64,000 nt of DNA. It comes from Desulfogranum mediterraneum DSM 13871. Its GTDB lineage: Bacteria > Desulfobacterota > Desulfobulbia > Desulfobulbales > Desulfobulbaceae. The stretch covers positions 62,001 through 126,000 of the forward strand of contig NZ_AUCW01000017.1 in assembly GCF_000429965.1 (NCBI RefSeq), in the 5' to 3' direction. The notes under the pieces are model-generated. The model was not told where the DNA came from, searched no databases, and was given only the letters and a program-made list of their open reading frames with translations. A program made the translations under genes and the position numbers. Below are positions 42,242 through 50,870 of the stretch, piece by piece (the stretch's first letter is position 1; every line of letters starts with the position of its first letter).

Positions 42242-43771
42242 CTACCTGTCATACTGGACTCTCCGGTACTGCACCGCCTCGGCAAGGTGGGTGCTGGTCA
42301 AGGATTCCATGCCCTCAAGATCACCAATGGTGCGGGCTATCTTCAAGACGCGCTTATAGGCCCGGGCAGACAGGCCCAGGTTCTGCACTGCCGCCTCCAA
42401 CAGGGCCCTGGCCGGCCGATCGAGTCTGCAGTAGCGTTCGATGCCGGCCTCATCCATCTGGGCATTGCAATAGACTCCCCGCTGGCGGGCAAACCTGTCC
42501 CGTTGAAGGCTTCGTGCCTGCTGGACCCGTTTTCTGATGGCCGCCGAGTCCTCACCCGGGCTCAGTCCGCTGAGCTTGGCCACCTCCACCGCAGGGACCT
42601 CAACATGCATATCAATCCGATCCAGGAGCGGTCCTGAGATCCGACTCTGGTAGCGCCGCACCTGTACCGGGCTGCAGCTGCAGCCGTGGACCGGGTCTCC
42701 ATAGTAGCCGCAGGGACAGGGATTCATCGCTGCAACGAGCATGAAGCGGGCCGGAAAGTGCAGGCTGACCGCGGCCCTGGCAATGGTAACATCTCCGTCT
42801 TCCATGGGCTGGCGCAGCACCTCCAGGACACTCTTCTTAAACTCCGGCAACTCGTCCAGGAACAGGACCCCGTTGTGGGCCAGAGAGACCTCGCCGGGGC
42901 GGGGTACGGTGCCTCCGCCGATCAGGCCTGCATCGGATACGGTATGATGAGGGGCCCGAAAGGGACGATGCAGCACCAATGGTTGGTCAAGTGGCAGGGC
43001 ACCCATGGCGGAAAACACCTTGGTGGTCTCCAGGGCCTCCTCCAGGGTCATTTCAGGGAGGATGGAGGGAAGCCGACGAGCCATCATGGTTTTACCGCTG
43101 CCCGGAAAACCGCTGAGCAGGATATTATGCCCCCCGGCTGCAGCTACCTCCAGGGCGCGCTTGACATGCTCCTGACCCTTGACCTCGGCAAAGTCAGGCC
43201 CCTGCTGGGGGCTGACAGCAAACAGCCGGGCCAGGTCGATCTGCACCGCCTGCAGCTGCTGCAGCCCACAGCACAACTCCACAGCCTGATCCAAACGTTC
43301 GATCGCGATGACCTCAAGGCCCTGGACCACTGCCGCCTCGTGGCCATTGGCAACGGGAACCAGGAAACGAGCCAGCCCCGCTTGCCTGGCTGCCAGGGCC
43401 ATGGCCAGCACCCCTCGAACCGGCTTCACCGAGCCATCCAGGGAGAGCTCTCCCACCACCGCGGTATCGTCAAGCACCCCCTGGGGCAGAACCCCGGCCG
43501 CAGCCAGGATGCCCAGGGCAATGGGCAGATCATAGCCTGCCCCCTCCTTCTTGACCGAGGCAGGAGCAAGGTTGACCGTGATCCGGCGGGGTGGAAACTC
43601 ATAACCACCGTTCTTAATGGCCGCCCTCACCCGATCCTTGGCCTCCCGTACCGCCCCCTCAGGCAAGCCTACCGTGGAAAAGGCGGGCAGGCCCAGGGCA
43701 AGGTCCACCTCCACCTCCACCATGATGCCGTTGACTCCGGCAACTGCGCCGCTGTTCACCTTGGCCAGCAT
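42242..43771 (-). CDS. comM: YifB/ComM family Mg-chelatase-like AAA+ ATPase
   Basis: A 509-residue protein. The N-terminal domain (about 1-170) begins VNSGAVAGVNGIMVEVEVDL and contains VNLAPASVKKEGAGYDLPIA near 65. The ATPase part has GFPGSGKTMMARRLPSILPE near residue 220, VLFLDELPEFKKSVLEVLRQ near 303 and the zinc-like segment NPCPCGYYGDPVHGC near 355. ComM helicases drive branch migration during natural transformation. It starts four bases after trmN6 ends. Confidence 0.93.
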   Translation of the reverse strand: MLAKVNSGAVAGVNGIMVEVEVDLALGLPAFSTVGLPEGAVREAKDRVRAAIKNGGYEFPPRRITVNLAPASVKKEGAGYDLPIALGILAAAGVLPQGVLDDTAVVGELSLDGSVKPVRGVLAMALAARQAGLARFLVPVANGHEAAVVQGLEVIAIERLDQAVELCCGLQQLQAVQIDLARLFAVSPQQGPDFAEVKGQEHVKRALEVAAAGGHNILLSGFPGSGKTMMARRLPSILPEMTLEEALETTKVFSAMGALPLDQPLVLHRPFRAPHHTVSDAGLIGGGTVPRPGEVSLAHNGVLFLDELPEFKKSVLEVLRQPMEDGDVTIARAAVSLHFPARFMLVAAMNPCPCGYYGDPVHGCSCSPVQVRRYQSRISGPLLDRIDMHVEVPAVEVAKLSGLSPGEDSAAIRKRVQQARSLQRDRFARQRGVYCNAQMDEAGIERYCRLDRPARALLEAAVQNLGLSARAYKRVLKIARTIGDLEGMESLTSTHLAEAVQYRRVQYDR

Positions 43772-43775
43772 GATC

Positions 43776-44510
43776 TTAAAGGTAGAGTTCCTTCATGGCA
43801 GCAGAATAGGCGCCGTTCTTGTGCTCATAGATGAAAAAGGGCGGCAGGAGCTCGCACTGTTCACCCCCGTTTTTGAGGGCCTCCACCAGCACCAGGCTGG
43901 CAGCGGCTACCCCGGGATAGGAGTAGACCACCTGGAGACGCTTGACCCTCAGGCCTTGATTTTCCATGGTCTGTATCAACACCCCCAACCGGGCAGCTGG
44001 GTAGACAAAGAGAACCCTCCCTCTGTTTTGTACCCCAAAGGCGGCAGCGCGGACAAATTCAGCGATCTTGCCTTGGGCCTCATGACGGGCAATGGTCGCC
44101 TCTGCCGAACCATTCAGCCTGCCGGTCTGTCCCTTTCGATAGGGTGGGTTACAGACCACCAGCTCAAAGGACTCCGGCTCCAGGTATCGATCCACCTCCC
44201 GGGCATCGCCCTGGATCACCCGGTAACGCTCGGCAAAGCCGTTATCCTGCCCGTTTCCCCTGGCCAGTCCAGCCAGGGCCGGCTGCAATTCCAGACCACA
44301 GACCCGCAGTCGGGGATGACGATGGGCCAGGATCAGCCCAACCACCCCACAACCGGCGCAGAGATCCAGGACCCGCTCCACGGGTGGCCGGATCCGGGCA
44401 AAGCCCGCCAGGAGGACCGCATCTATGGAAAATCGATAGCCCCTGAGATGTTGCCGACAGAGGAGTCGGCCCTCAAAAAGGGTATCAGCTGTTGTTGCCA
44501 TCATCACCAT
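43776..44510 (-). CDS. trmN6: tRNA1(Val) adenine-N6 methyltransferase TrmN6-like
   Basis: A 244-residue class-I methyltransferase. YRFSIDAVLLAGFA near residue 26, SAM motif VLDLCAGCGVVGLILA near 47 and the catalytic NPPY in FELVVCNPPYRKGQ near 118 identify the YfiC/TrmN6 group, which methylates A37 of tRNA. Several in-frame ATGs occur at the start; the longest form is listed. It forms an operon with comM. Confidence 0.87.
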   Translation of the reverse strand: MVMMATTADTLFEGRLLCRQHLRGYRFSIDAVLLAGFARIRPPVERVLDLCAGCGVVGLILAHRHPRLRVCGLELQPALAGLARGNGQDNGFAERYRVIQGDAREVDRYLEPESFELVVCNPPYRKGQTGRLNGSAEATIARHEAQGKIAEFVRAAAFGVQNRGRVLFVYPAARLGVLIQTMENQGLRVKRLQVVYSYPGVAAASLVLVEALKNGGEQCELLPPFFIYEHKNGAYSAAMKELYL

Positions 44511-45116
44511 CTAGAAGAGATGCCTCCCTGCTCCCAGTCCATGAACAGGGAAATCATACCCGGATACGGGCTTGTCTTGAGGGTACTGTAACTCAAGAGT
44601 TTTTTCGATCAGGATCAAAACCTGTAAGAAATTTGAGCAGAGGCAGATAACAGACATTTCGGGGATCATTGTTTATCTCTGTACCATAATGCAGAGATTG
44701 AAAAAAAAAGCAACTTTTCAAGCGGGCCTTGAGGTGCTCAGAAAAGGGACCACCAAGCAAAGAGAAGGGAGAACCCTGTCTCCCCAAACCAGCAGCTCCG
44801 GAGCCCTGCTCCACAATCCCTGGCACCCCTGTCCCGGAAATCCCGTTGAGAGCCGCCCACCCGGATGGCCGAACCCTGCGTTTCCCTTTCCCACCTCAAG
44901 GAGAGATGATATACTTTCTCTCTTCCCAAAAGCCATGTTTTTTTTTACCATGGGCCGGCTCTTTGATCAATCCTGCCGCCTGCTCCCCAGCCGGACGCGG
45001 GCGACCAGGGGGCCCGAGACAGAGGTGCTGAGACAGCGTTTCTCCCGGAGCAGCCGGCTCAGAGCCATGCCCGTAGCCCTGTCGCACAGTCAAAAACAAC
45101 GCTGAGAATATACTCT
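44511..45116. other. Large divergent intergenic region upstream of trmN6 and queD
   Basis: These 606 bases show no convincing gene; the open frames in it have no family-like or signal sequence. A hairpin TCTTGAG/CTCAAGA (44575-44581 with 44592-44598) followed by six T's looks like a + strand terminator, although no + strand gene lies upstream. The right end near 45110 carries the queD start with a TATACT-like box at 44909-44914. No preQ1 riboswitch was recognised before queD. Confidence 0.4.
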
Positions 45117-45485
45117 ATGGATATTTTTATTAAAACCCACTTTTCAGGAGGACATCACCTCCGTGATTACCCTGGTACCTGTGAACAGCCACACGGCCAT
45201 AACTGGAAGCTGAAGGTAACGGTACGGGCAGATCAGCTCGATCAACTGGGCATGGGGATTGACTTCAAGGTGCTCAAGGCCCGAGTCAACACCGTGGTGG
45301 ATGAGCTGGACCACTGCAACCTCAATGACCACCCAGCCTTTGCCGCGGTGAACCCCTCCTCGGAGCATATCGCCATCTTCCTCTTCAAGGCGCTGCAGCA
45401 ACCCCTGGCCGGCGAACACTACCGTCTCTACTCGGTTGAGGTCAGCGAGACCGACAGCAGCGGGGTGATCTATTTCGGCGACTGA
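45117..45485 (+). CDS. queD: 6-carboxy-tetrahydropterin synthase QueD
   Basis: A 122-residue protein of the 6-pyruvoyl-tetrahydropterin synthase family. Zinc ligands are the histidines in THFSGGHHL near residue 13 and EQPHGHNWKLKV near 26-28. The catalytic Cys is in PGTCEQPHG near 22, and the SETDSSGVIYFG end is typical. It makes the pterin intermediate of queuosine and preQ0. No queC or queE lies next to it. The ribosome site is weak. Confidence 0.92.
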   Translation: MDIFIKTHFSGGHHLRDYPGTCEQPHGHNWKLKVTVRADQLDQLGMGIDFKVLKARVNTVVDELDHCNLNDHPAFAAVNPSSEHIAIFLFKALQQPLAGEHYRLYSVEVSETDSSGVIYFGD

Positions 45486-45618
45486 GCCCCACGGCTCCGC
45501 CCTACCCTGCCCCCTCCGGAGTTGAAAGGGAGGAAATATCGATTCCCTTTTTTATGCCAATATGCTCAACTGTTAGCAAACAAGACTCCCTCCAGCCCCA
45601 AACCTTCCAGAGACGATC

Positions 45619-46911
45619 ATGGCACAACCTGCACCCCCTTCACTTGAAACAAGCTCCATCGGAATCATTGGCCTGGGCTACGTCGGCCTGCCCTTGGCCG
45701 TTGCCTTTAGCGGCAGGTTCCCCACCACGGGTTTTGACCTCAACCAGAAGCGCATCACCCAACTGGAGGAGCACCTGGACACCACCCAGGAGGTCTCCTC
45801 GGAAGAACTGCAACAGGCAGGAGAGCTCTCCTTCACCTCCAGGGTTGCAGACCTTACAGCCTGCAATGTCTATATCGTGGCCGTGCCGACCCCCATCGAC
45901 GACAACAAAAATCCCGATCTCTCCCCGCTGATCGGCGCCTCACAGACCGTTGCCCAGGTCCTGAAACCCGGGGATGTGGTCATCTATGAATCCACGGTCT
46001 ATCCCGGAGCCACCGAAGAGGTCTGTATCCCCATCCTGGAACAAGAGTCCGGCCTCGTCTATAACCAAGATTTTTTTGCCGGCTACAGCCCGGAGCGGAT
46101 CAACCCGGGGGACCACGAACACCGTCTGCCCACCATCATGAAGGTAACCTCGGGCTCGACCCCGCAGACCGCTGATTTTGTCGATGCCCTCTACGGCGCC
46201 ATCATCACCGCCGGCACCTTCAAGGCCAGTTCCATCCCGGTGGCCGAGGCGGCTAAGGTCATTGAAAATACCCAGCGGGACGTCAACATCGCCCTGATCA
46301 ACGAGCTGGCCCTGATCTTCAATCGCCTGGGGATCGACACCCTGGAGGTACTGGAGGCCGCCGGCACCAAGTGGAACTTTCTCCCCTTCCGCCCAGGCCT
46401 GGTTGGGGGCCACTGCATCGGGGTTGACCCCTACTACCTCACCCACAAGGCCCAGGAAGTCGGCTACCATCCGGAGATGATCCTGGCCGGACGTCGACTC
46501 AACGACCACATGGGCAGCTATATTGCCGCAGAGATGGTCAAACTGATGTTGAAAAAACGCATCCACGTGGCCGATGCCCGGATCCTGGTCCTGGGCCTCA
46601 CCTTCAAGGAGAACTGCCCGGACCTGCGCAACACCAGGGTCGTCGACATCATTGCAGAACTGGAAAACTACGGGGCCCGGGTGGATGTCCATGACCCCTG
46701 GACCGATCCCGAAGAGGCAGGCCAGCGCTACGGAATTTCCATGATCGAAAAACTCCCTCAGGCGCACTACGACGGAGTGCTCCTGGCCGTGGCCCACGCC
46801 CAGTTCGCCGCCATGAGCGCAGACCGACTGCGACAGCTCTGTAAGGAGAGGGCCGTTATCTATGATGTCAAACATGTGCTCCCCAGAGAGGTGGTGGACG
46901 GATCCCTCTAA
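45619..46911 (+). CDS. UDP-N-acetyl-hexosamine (TviB/WbpA-like) dehydrogenase
   Basis: A 430-residue nucleotide-sugar dehydrogenase. NAD motif [18 protein letters not shown] near residue 14, [16 protein letters not shown] near 93, [17 protein letters not shown] near 124, the catalytic Cys in [19 protein letters not shown] near 262 and [20 protein letters not shown] near 322 place it in the UDP-GlcNAc/GalNAc(A) dehydrogenase group (TviB, WbpO). The product would be a UDP-aminosugar uronate for capsule or O-antigen. It stands alone, with no glycosyltransferases beside it. It is convergent with the following channel, 22 bases apart. Confidence 0.9.
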   Translation: MAQPAPPSLETSSIGIIGLGYVGLPLAVAFSGRFPTTGFDLNQKRITQLEEHLDTTQEVSSEELQQAGELSFTSRVADLTACNVYIVAVPTPIDDNKNPDLSPLIGASQTVAQVLKPGDVVIYESTVYPGATEEVCIPILEQESGLVYNQDFFAGYSPERINPGDHEHRLPTIMKVTSGSTPQTADFVDALYGAIITAGTFKASSIPVAEAAKVIENTQRDVNIALINELALIFNRLGIDTLEVLEAAGTKWNFLPFRPGLVGGHCIGVDPYYLTHKAQEVGYHPEMILAGRRLNDHMGSYIAAEMVKLMLKKRIHVADARILVLGLTFKENCPDLRNTRVVDIIAELENYGARVDVHDPWTDPEEAGQRYGISMIEKLPQAHYDGVLLAVAHAQFAAMSADRLRQLCKERAVIYDVKHVLPREVVDGSL

Positions 46912-46933
46912 AAGGTATGAACCTCCAACCTGC

Positions 46934-47764
46934 TTACTCCAGCTTGTGGCCGCAGCTCTTGCAGTAGCTGGCATGGGGGGCATGGAAACGGTCGTGACAG
47001 TTGGCACAGATGATGAAAGACTCTTCCCTGCTGGCAGTGCGCACCATCTCAGCAGAGACGATGCCGGTGGGCACGGCAATGATGCCGAACCCGCAGACCA
47101 TGATGATGGAGGCCAGCATCTGTCCCAGGCCGGTCTGGGGAGAGATATCGCCATAGCCCACGGTGGTCAGGGTGACGATGGCCCAGTAGACGGAGCGAGG
47201 AATGGACGTAAAACCGTGGTCCTCCCCTTCAATCACATACATCAGAGAACCAAAGATCACCACCAGGGTGAGGACGGCACAGAGGAAGACCTCGATCTTT
47301 TTTCGACTGGCCTGGAGGGAGCGGATGATGATATCCGCTTCGCCGATATAGGCACCCAGCTTGAGGATCCGAAAAATCCGCAGGATCCTGAGCAACCGGA
47401 TCACCACCATGTAGGCGGTAGCCGGAATGAAGGCGGTAAAGTAGGTGGGAAGGATGGCCAACAGGTCGATAATCCCGAAAAAAGAACGGGCATACTGAAG
47501 GGGTCTGTCCACTGCCAGCAGGCGGGCCAGATACTCCAGGGTAAAGATCAGGGTGAACAACCACTCCAACGCATTGAGCTGCAGGAGCCACTCCTCACGC
47601 ACCAGGCGGATACTGTCCAGCATCACCACCCCCACACTGGCACTGATGGCTACGATCAAGAGCAGGTCAAACAACTTTGCCGCGCCACTATCCGACTCAA
47701 AGATGATCCGATATAGTTGTTCCCGCCAAGGACAGGTCGTGCAGGGTTTGATCTCCTTGTCCAT
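46934..47764 (-). CDS. Voltage-sensor-type potassium channel with C-terminal zinc ribbon
   Basis: A 276-residue six-helix ion channel. Membrane helices S1-S4 span about residues 30-160; S4 carries regularly spaced arginines, VIRLLRILRIFRILKL near 120-135. The pore has the selectivity filter LTTVGYGDISP near 200. After the last helix (about 212-235) a short tail holds ICANCHDRF and SYCKSCGHKLE, a four-Cys zinc ribbon. An N-terminal CTTCPW pair is also present. The length is short for Kv channels but usual for bacterial ones. The ribbon may sense metal, redox or assemble the tail. Confidence 0.9.
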   Translation of the reverse strand: MDKEIKPCTTCPWREQLYRIIFESDSGAAKLFDLLLIVAISASVGVVMLDSIRLVREEWLLQLNALEWLFTLIFTLEYLARLLAVDRPLQYARSFFGIIDLLAILPTYFTAFIPATAYMVVIRLLRILRIFRILKLGAYIGEADIIIRSLQASRKKIEVFLCAVLTLVVIFGSLMYVIEGEDHGFTSIPRSVYWAIVTLTTVGYGDISPQTGLGQMLASIIMVCGFGIIAVPTGIVSAEMVRTASREESFIICANCHDRFHAPHASYCKSCGHKLE

Positions 47765-48276
47765 GATCTCTAGATCCGCTCCTGCTTATATTTCATCTTG
47801 CTTCATCTCCTGATCCTGGGCCGGTTTTTCCACAGTACCTCTACAGAGTTGCTCCCTTTCCCCCAGGGACCTCTCCCTGCCGGAAGAAAACAGCCAATGG
47901 CCGGGACAGCGCCGATCAGCAACTTAATCCTGCCTGGCCATGATCCCATGTCGCGCACCTTCCCTTCCCCGGACGAGCGCAGGAGGCCACTCTTCCGCCT
48001 CCATCGAGTTGCCCTGGGTGCAGCCTTGCCAAGCTTGAATACAAGGGTGCAACAGCGACATGACCAGGGACCGGGGGCAACGTGATAATCCGGATATCCT
48101 CTTGATTTAGGAAGATAAACGAGGTAATGGTAGATATCGACCTGTGCAAGATGCACACCACCGGCAACCAGGATGATCCGTGCCCAGGCCGAGAGCCATT
48201 GACAGGGACCTCTCCCCCTGATCCGGAGCCGGGCCGATTCTCGGGCAGAGGAACCAGCAGAGGGGAGCTCCTTTCC
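47765..48276. other. Divergent intergenic region upstream of the channel and the CPSCK protein
   Basis: No gene is visible in these 512 bases apart from an unlikely upstream extension of the next frame. No strong promoter or hairpin was found. Confidence 0.35.
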
Positions 48277-48741
48277 ATGCGCATCGTCAGCACCAACGCC
48301 ATCATCCGTAAAATATTTCTCTACGAGTGCGGAGCCGTGGGTCTGCTCCTGGCGATTATCTGGGCCAACGAGCTCTTTGATCTGCCTTTCCTGATCCTGG
48401 GCGCCCAGCCCACGCCGGTTAACTGGCAGGAATCCGTGATCGAAAGCGTGCTCCTCCTCCTGGTATGGTCACCGGTTATCCTGGTCAATCAAAAGATCCT
48501 GAAAAAAATCAACACGATCGCCGAGGTCATCCCGGTCTGTCCCTCCTGCAAAAAAATCTGTGATGACCAGGAGTTCTGGCAGATCCTCGATCAGGCAGCC
48601 CATCGGTACGTAGAGACCGCCTTTATCAACGGTCTCTGTCTTGACTGTATCAACAGCTACTGCCCGGAACTGGCCCCTGAGGAGAGCGATGCAGGCCAAA
48701 TCGTGACACGCCAAGACGGCAGGAGCGAGCCTCCCGCCTGA
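48277..48741 (+). CDS. Small two-helix membrane protein with a CPSCKKI cysteine domain
   Basis: A 154-residue protein; the ATG at 48277 is chosen because GGGGAG precedes it and the membrane part begins soon after. Two hydrophobic helices lie near residues 16-35 and 55-75. The cytoplasmic tail carries VIPVCPSCKKICDDQEFWQI, then NGLCLDCINSYCPEL. This pattern (ICxxCKKIRDDxGxW ... HGICPxC) is common at the ends of PAS or receiver proteins in sulfate reducers and is probably a small metal- or redox-binding signalling domain. Here it is attached to a membrane anchor instead. Function unknown. Confidence 0.72.
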   Translation: MRIVSTNAIIRKIFLYECGAVGLLLAIIWANELFDLPFLILGAQPTPVNWQESVIESVLLLLVWSPVILVNQKILKKINTIAEVIPVCPSCKKICDDQEFWQILDQAAHRYVETAFINGLCLDCINSYCPELAPEESDAGQIVTRQDGRSEPPA

Positions 48742-48774
48742 ATCCCCGTGCCCTGTCCTGCCGAGAGGGGCGGA

Positions 48775-50793
48775 TCACGGTTTCAGGGGGAGTTGAATTA
48801 TAAAGGTACTTCCCCCGCCCGGTCGCGGTTCAAACCACAACTGCCCCTGATGCTTCTCCACCACTACATTTCTGGCAATGGCCAGCCCCTGGCCGGTGCC
48901 CTTACCGATGGCCTTGGTGGTGAAGAAGGGATCAAAAATCCGCTCCTGAACATCCCCGGGGATGCCCAGGCCGGTATCACTGATCTGGACGCGGACAAAA
49001 TCCCGGTCAAAGGAGGTCCGGATGGTGATGGTCCCCCTCTCCCCCTCTTCCCCAGCCACCACCTCTTGGATGGCATGGGCGGCGTTGACGATAATGTTTA
49101 AAAAAACCTGATTGATATCAGCAGGCAGACAGCTCACCGCCGGCAGCTCGGGTGCAAAATCGGTCTCCACCTCGGCCACATACTTCCACTCGTTACGGCT
49201 CACCGTCAGGGTGTTTTCCAGGGCAGCATTGATATCCACCACCACCCGATCATCACTACCTGGGTGGGAAAACTCCCGCATGGCTCGTACGATATCCCCG
49301 ACTCGCCGGACCCCGTCCCTACTCTGGCTGATGGTGGCGGGAATCTCTTCCAGGAGGAACTCCAGATCGACTTCCTCTATGACCGCAGCCAGCTCCTCAA
49401 CCATCCCCTGGGTGGGCTTGCCTCCGACAACTGCGGCCTGCAGTTGAGCAAATCGTTGCAAGATTGCGTGGAGCTCAACAAAACCCTCGTCAAGAAAATT
49501 CAGATTATCACCCACAAACTGAACAGGGGTATTGATTTCATGGGCAATGCCTGCGGCCAGCTGGCCTATGGCCTCCAGCTTCTGCGCCTGACGGAGCTCC
49601 TGCTCTACGGCGATCTTCTCGGTGACATCTTCAAAGAGCAGGATGACCCCCTGGGCGACCCCTTTGCGGTCTTTGACCATGGAGACATGGATGGCAAAGT
49701 CACGCTCCCCCACGTCGGTCACCAGCCGCTGAATGATTTCCGCGGCCCCCTCCTTGCCCTGCTCAGCAATCAGCGAGCCCCAACAGCGCCGCTCACCATT
49801 CTGCAGGCCGGCGAAAAACTGCTCACAGTAGGGTCTCCCTGGCGCTGCCTCTGCAAACCAACGCTGGATCTGGCGATTCACCTGCAGGATCTCATTGTCG
49901 AGATTGACCATGACCACCCCGATATGCAGCCCATCCATGATGGTGCGCAACTTCTCTTCAGAGGTATGGAGCAGCTTGAGCGTTTTCTTCCGCTTGGTGA
50001 TATCAAGCATGACCGCGAGGATCCCGGAGGCGGCACGACCTTGCCCCCCGACCCGTGCCCGATGGAAGAGCATATCCTGCAGTTGACCATCGGGACCTGT
50101 CACTGTCTGTTCAAAAATCTGGACCCCACCCTTGGCCCGCAGCTCCAGATCCCTCTCTGCAAAGACTGTCGCCGACTCATGGCCGACCAGTTCCCCCACA
50201 GTTCGGCCGATGATTTCACCACTGGGCCGCTGCAGATACCTGGCAAAGGCCTGGTTGCAGCCGCGGTAGACCTCGGCATCATCCTTGTAATAGAGCGGCA
50301 GGGGGATGGTATCCATCAGGACCTGGAAAAATTCCAACTGTTCGCGCAGGGTCTCGGTCCGCTGGGCAATCTTGGCTTCCAAGAGCGCGGTATAGGCCTG
50401 CTCCTTCATCTCGAGCTTATGCCGGCGCAGGGCGTTTTCCACGGTGATCAAGACCATGTTGTGGGCAAAGGGCTTGATGATATAGCCATAGATCCCGATT
50501 TCGAGAATTTCCTTGGCCTGGTCCGGGTCGTCGATGACGGTGACCATGACGATGGCGGTCTTTGGGTAGGCCTCCTGGACATGGCGGGCAAGCTGGGCCC
50601 CTGTCTCCCCGGGCATATACATATCGGTCATCAGCAGGTCAAAGTGTTCCTCCCTGAGCCTTGCCCTGCCCTGGGCAGCACTGGCCGCAGTTGTGCATTG
50701 ATAGCCTGCGTCCTCCAGGATACGTTGCAGGAGGCTGCAGATTACCGCTTCATCATCCACAATGAGAATACGATCCTTCATACCTATGCTCAT
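48775..50793 (-). CDS. REC-PAS-PAS histidine kinase
   Basis: A 672-residue soluble kinase. An N-terminal receiver (about 8-120) has RILIVDDEAVICSLLQRILE, Asp in LLMTDMYMPGETG and Lys in GYIIKPFAHN. Two PAS domains follow (about 150-270 and 285-395). The kinase has the H-box AAGIAHEINTPVQFVGDN near residue 430, an extended helical insert before the N-box QVFLNIIVNAAHAI near 565 and G-boxes ISDTGLGIPGDVQ and GKGTGQGLAIARN. The long insert after HEINTP is shared with the kinase at 54.7 kb. It is the last gene of a three-gene leftward run with a larger kinase and a hemerythrin. Confidence 0.92.
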   Translation of the reverse strand: MSIGMKDRILIVDDEAVICSLLQRILEDAGYQCTTAASAAQGRARLREEHFDLLMTDMYMPGETGAQLARHVQEAYPKTAIVMVTVIDDPDQAKEILEIGIYGYIIKPFAHNMVLITVENALRRHKLEMKEQAYTALLEAKIAQRTETLREQLEFFQVLMDTIPLPLYYKDDAEVYRGCNQAFARYLQRPSGEIIGRTVGELVGHESATVFAERDLELRAKGGVQIFEQTVTGPDGQLQDMLFHRARVGGQGRAASGILAVMLDITKRKKTLKLLHTSEEKLRTIMDGLHIGVVMVNLDNEILQVNRQIQRWFAEAAPGRPYCEQFFAGLQNGERRCWGSLIAEQGKEGAAEIIQRLVTDVGERDFAIHVSMVKDRKGVAQGVILLFEDVTEKIAVEQELRQAQKLEAIGQLAAGIAHEINTPVQFVGDNLNFLDEGFVELHAILQRFAQLQAAVVGGKPTQGMVEELAAVIEEVDLEFLLEEIPATISQSRDGVRRVGDIVRAMREFSHPGSDDRVVVDINAALENTLTVSRNEWKYVAEVETDFAPELPAVSCLPADINQVFLNIIVNAAHAIQEVVAGEEGERGTITIRTSFDRDFVRVQISDTGLGIPGDVQERIFDPFFTTKAIGKGTGQGLAIARNVVVEKHQGQLWFEPRPGGGSTFIIQLPLKP

Positions 50794-50870
50794 GCTCTAC
50801 AGTTGAGGGGATCTTAGCTGATGAGTCTGTTCCATCGGGACCGAGACCATAACAATGGCTGCAAGCAGTC

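Noticed and set aside
44689-45105. Open frames of about 100-138 codons upstream of queD
   Set aside because: Composition is Arg/Pro/Ser-rich with no domain, and several overlapping frames on both strands are equally open, as expected in GC-rich non-coding DNA.
45040-45116. A preQ1 riboswitch before queD
   Set aside because: Neither the type I pseudoknot pattern nor the type II sequence could be matched.
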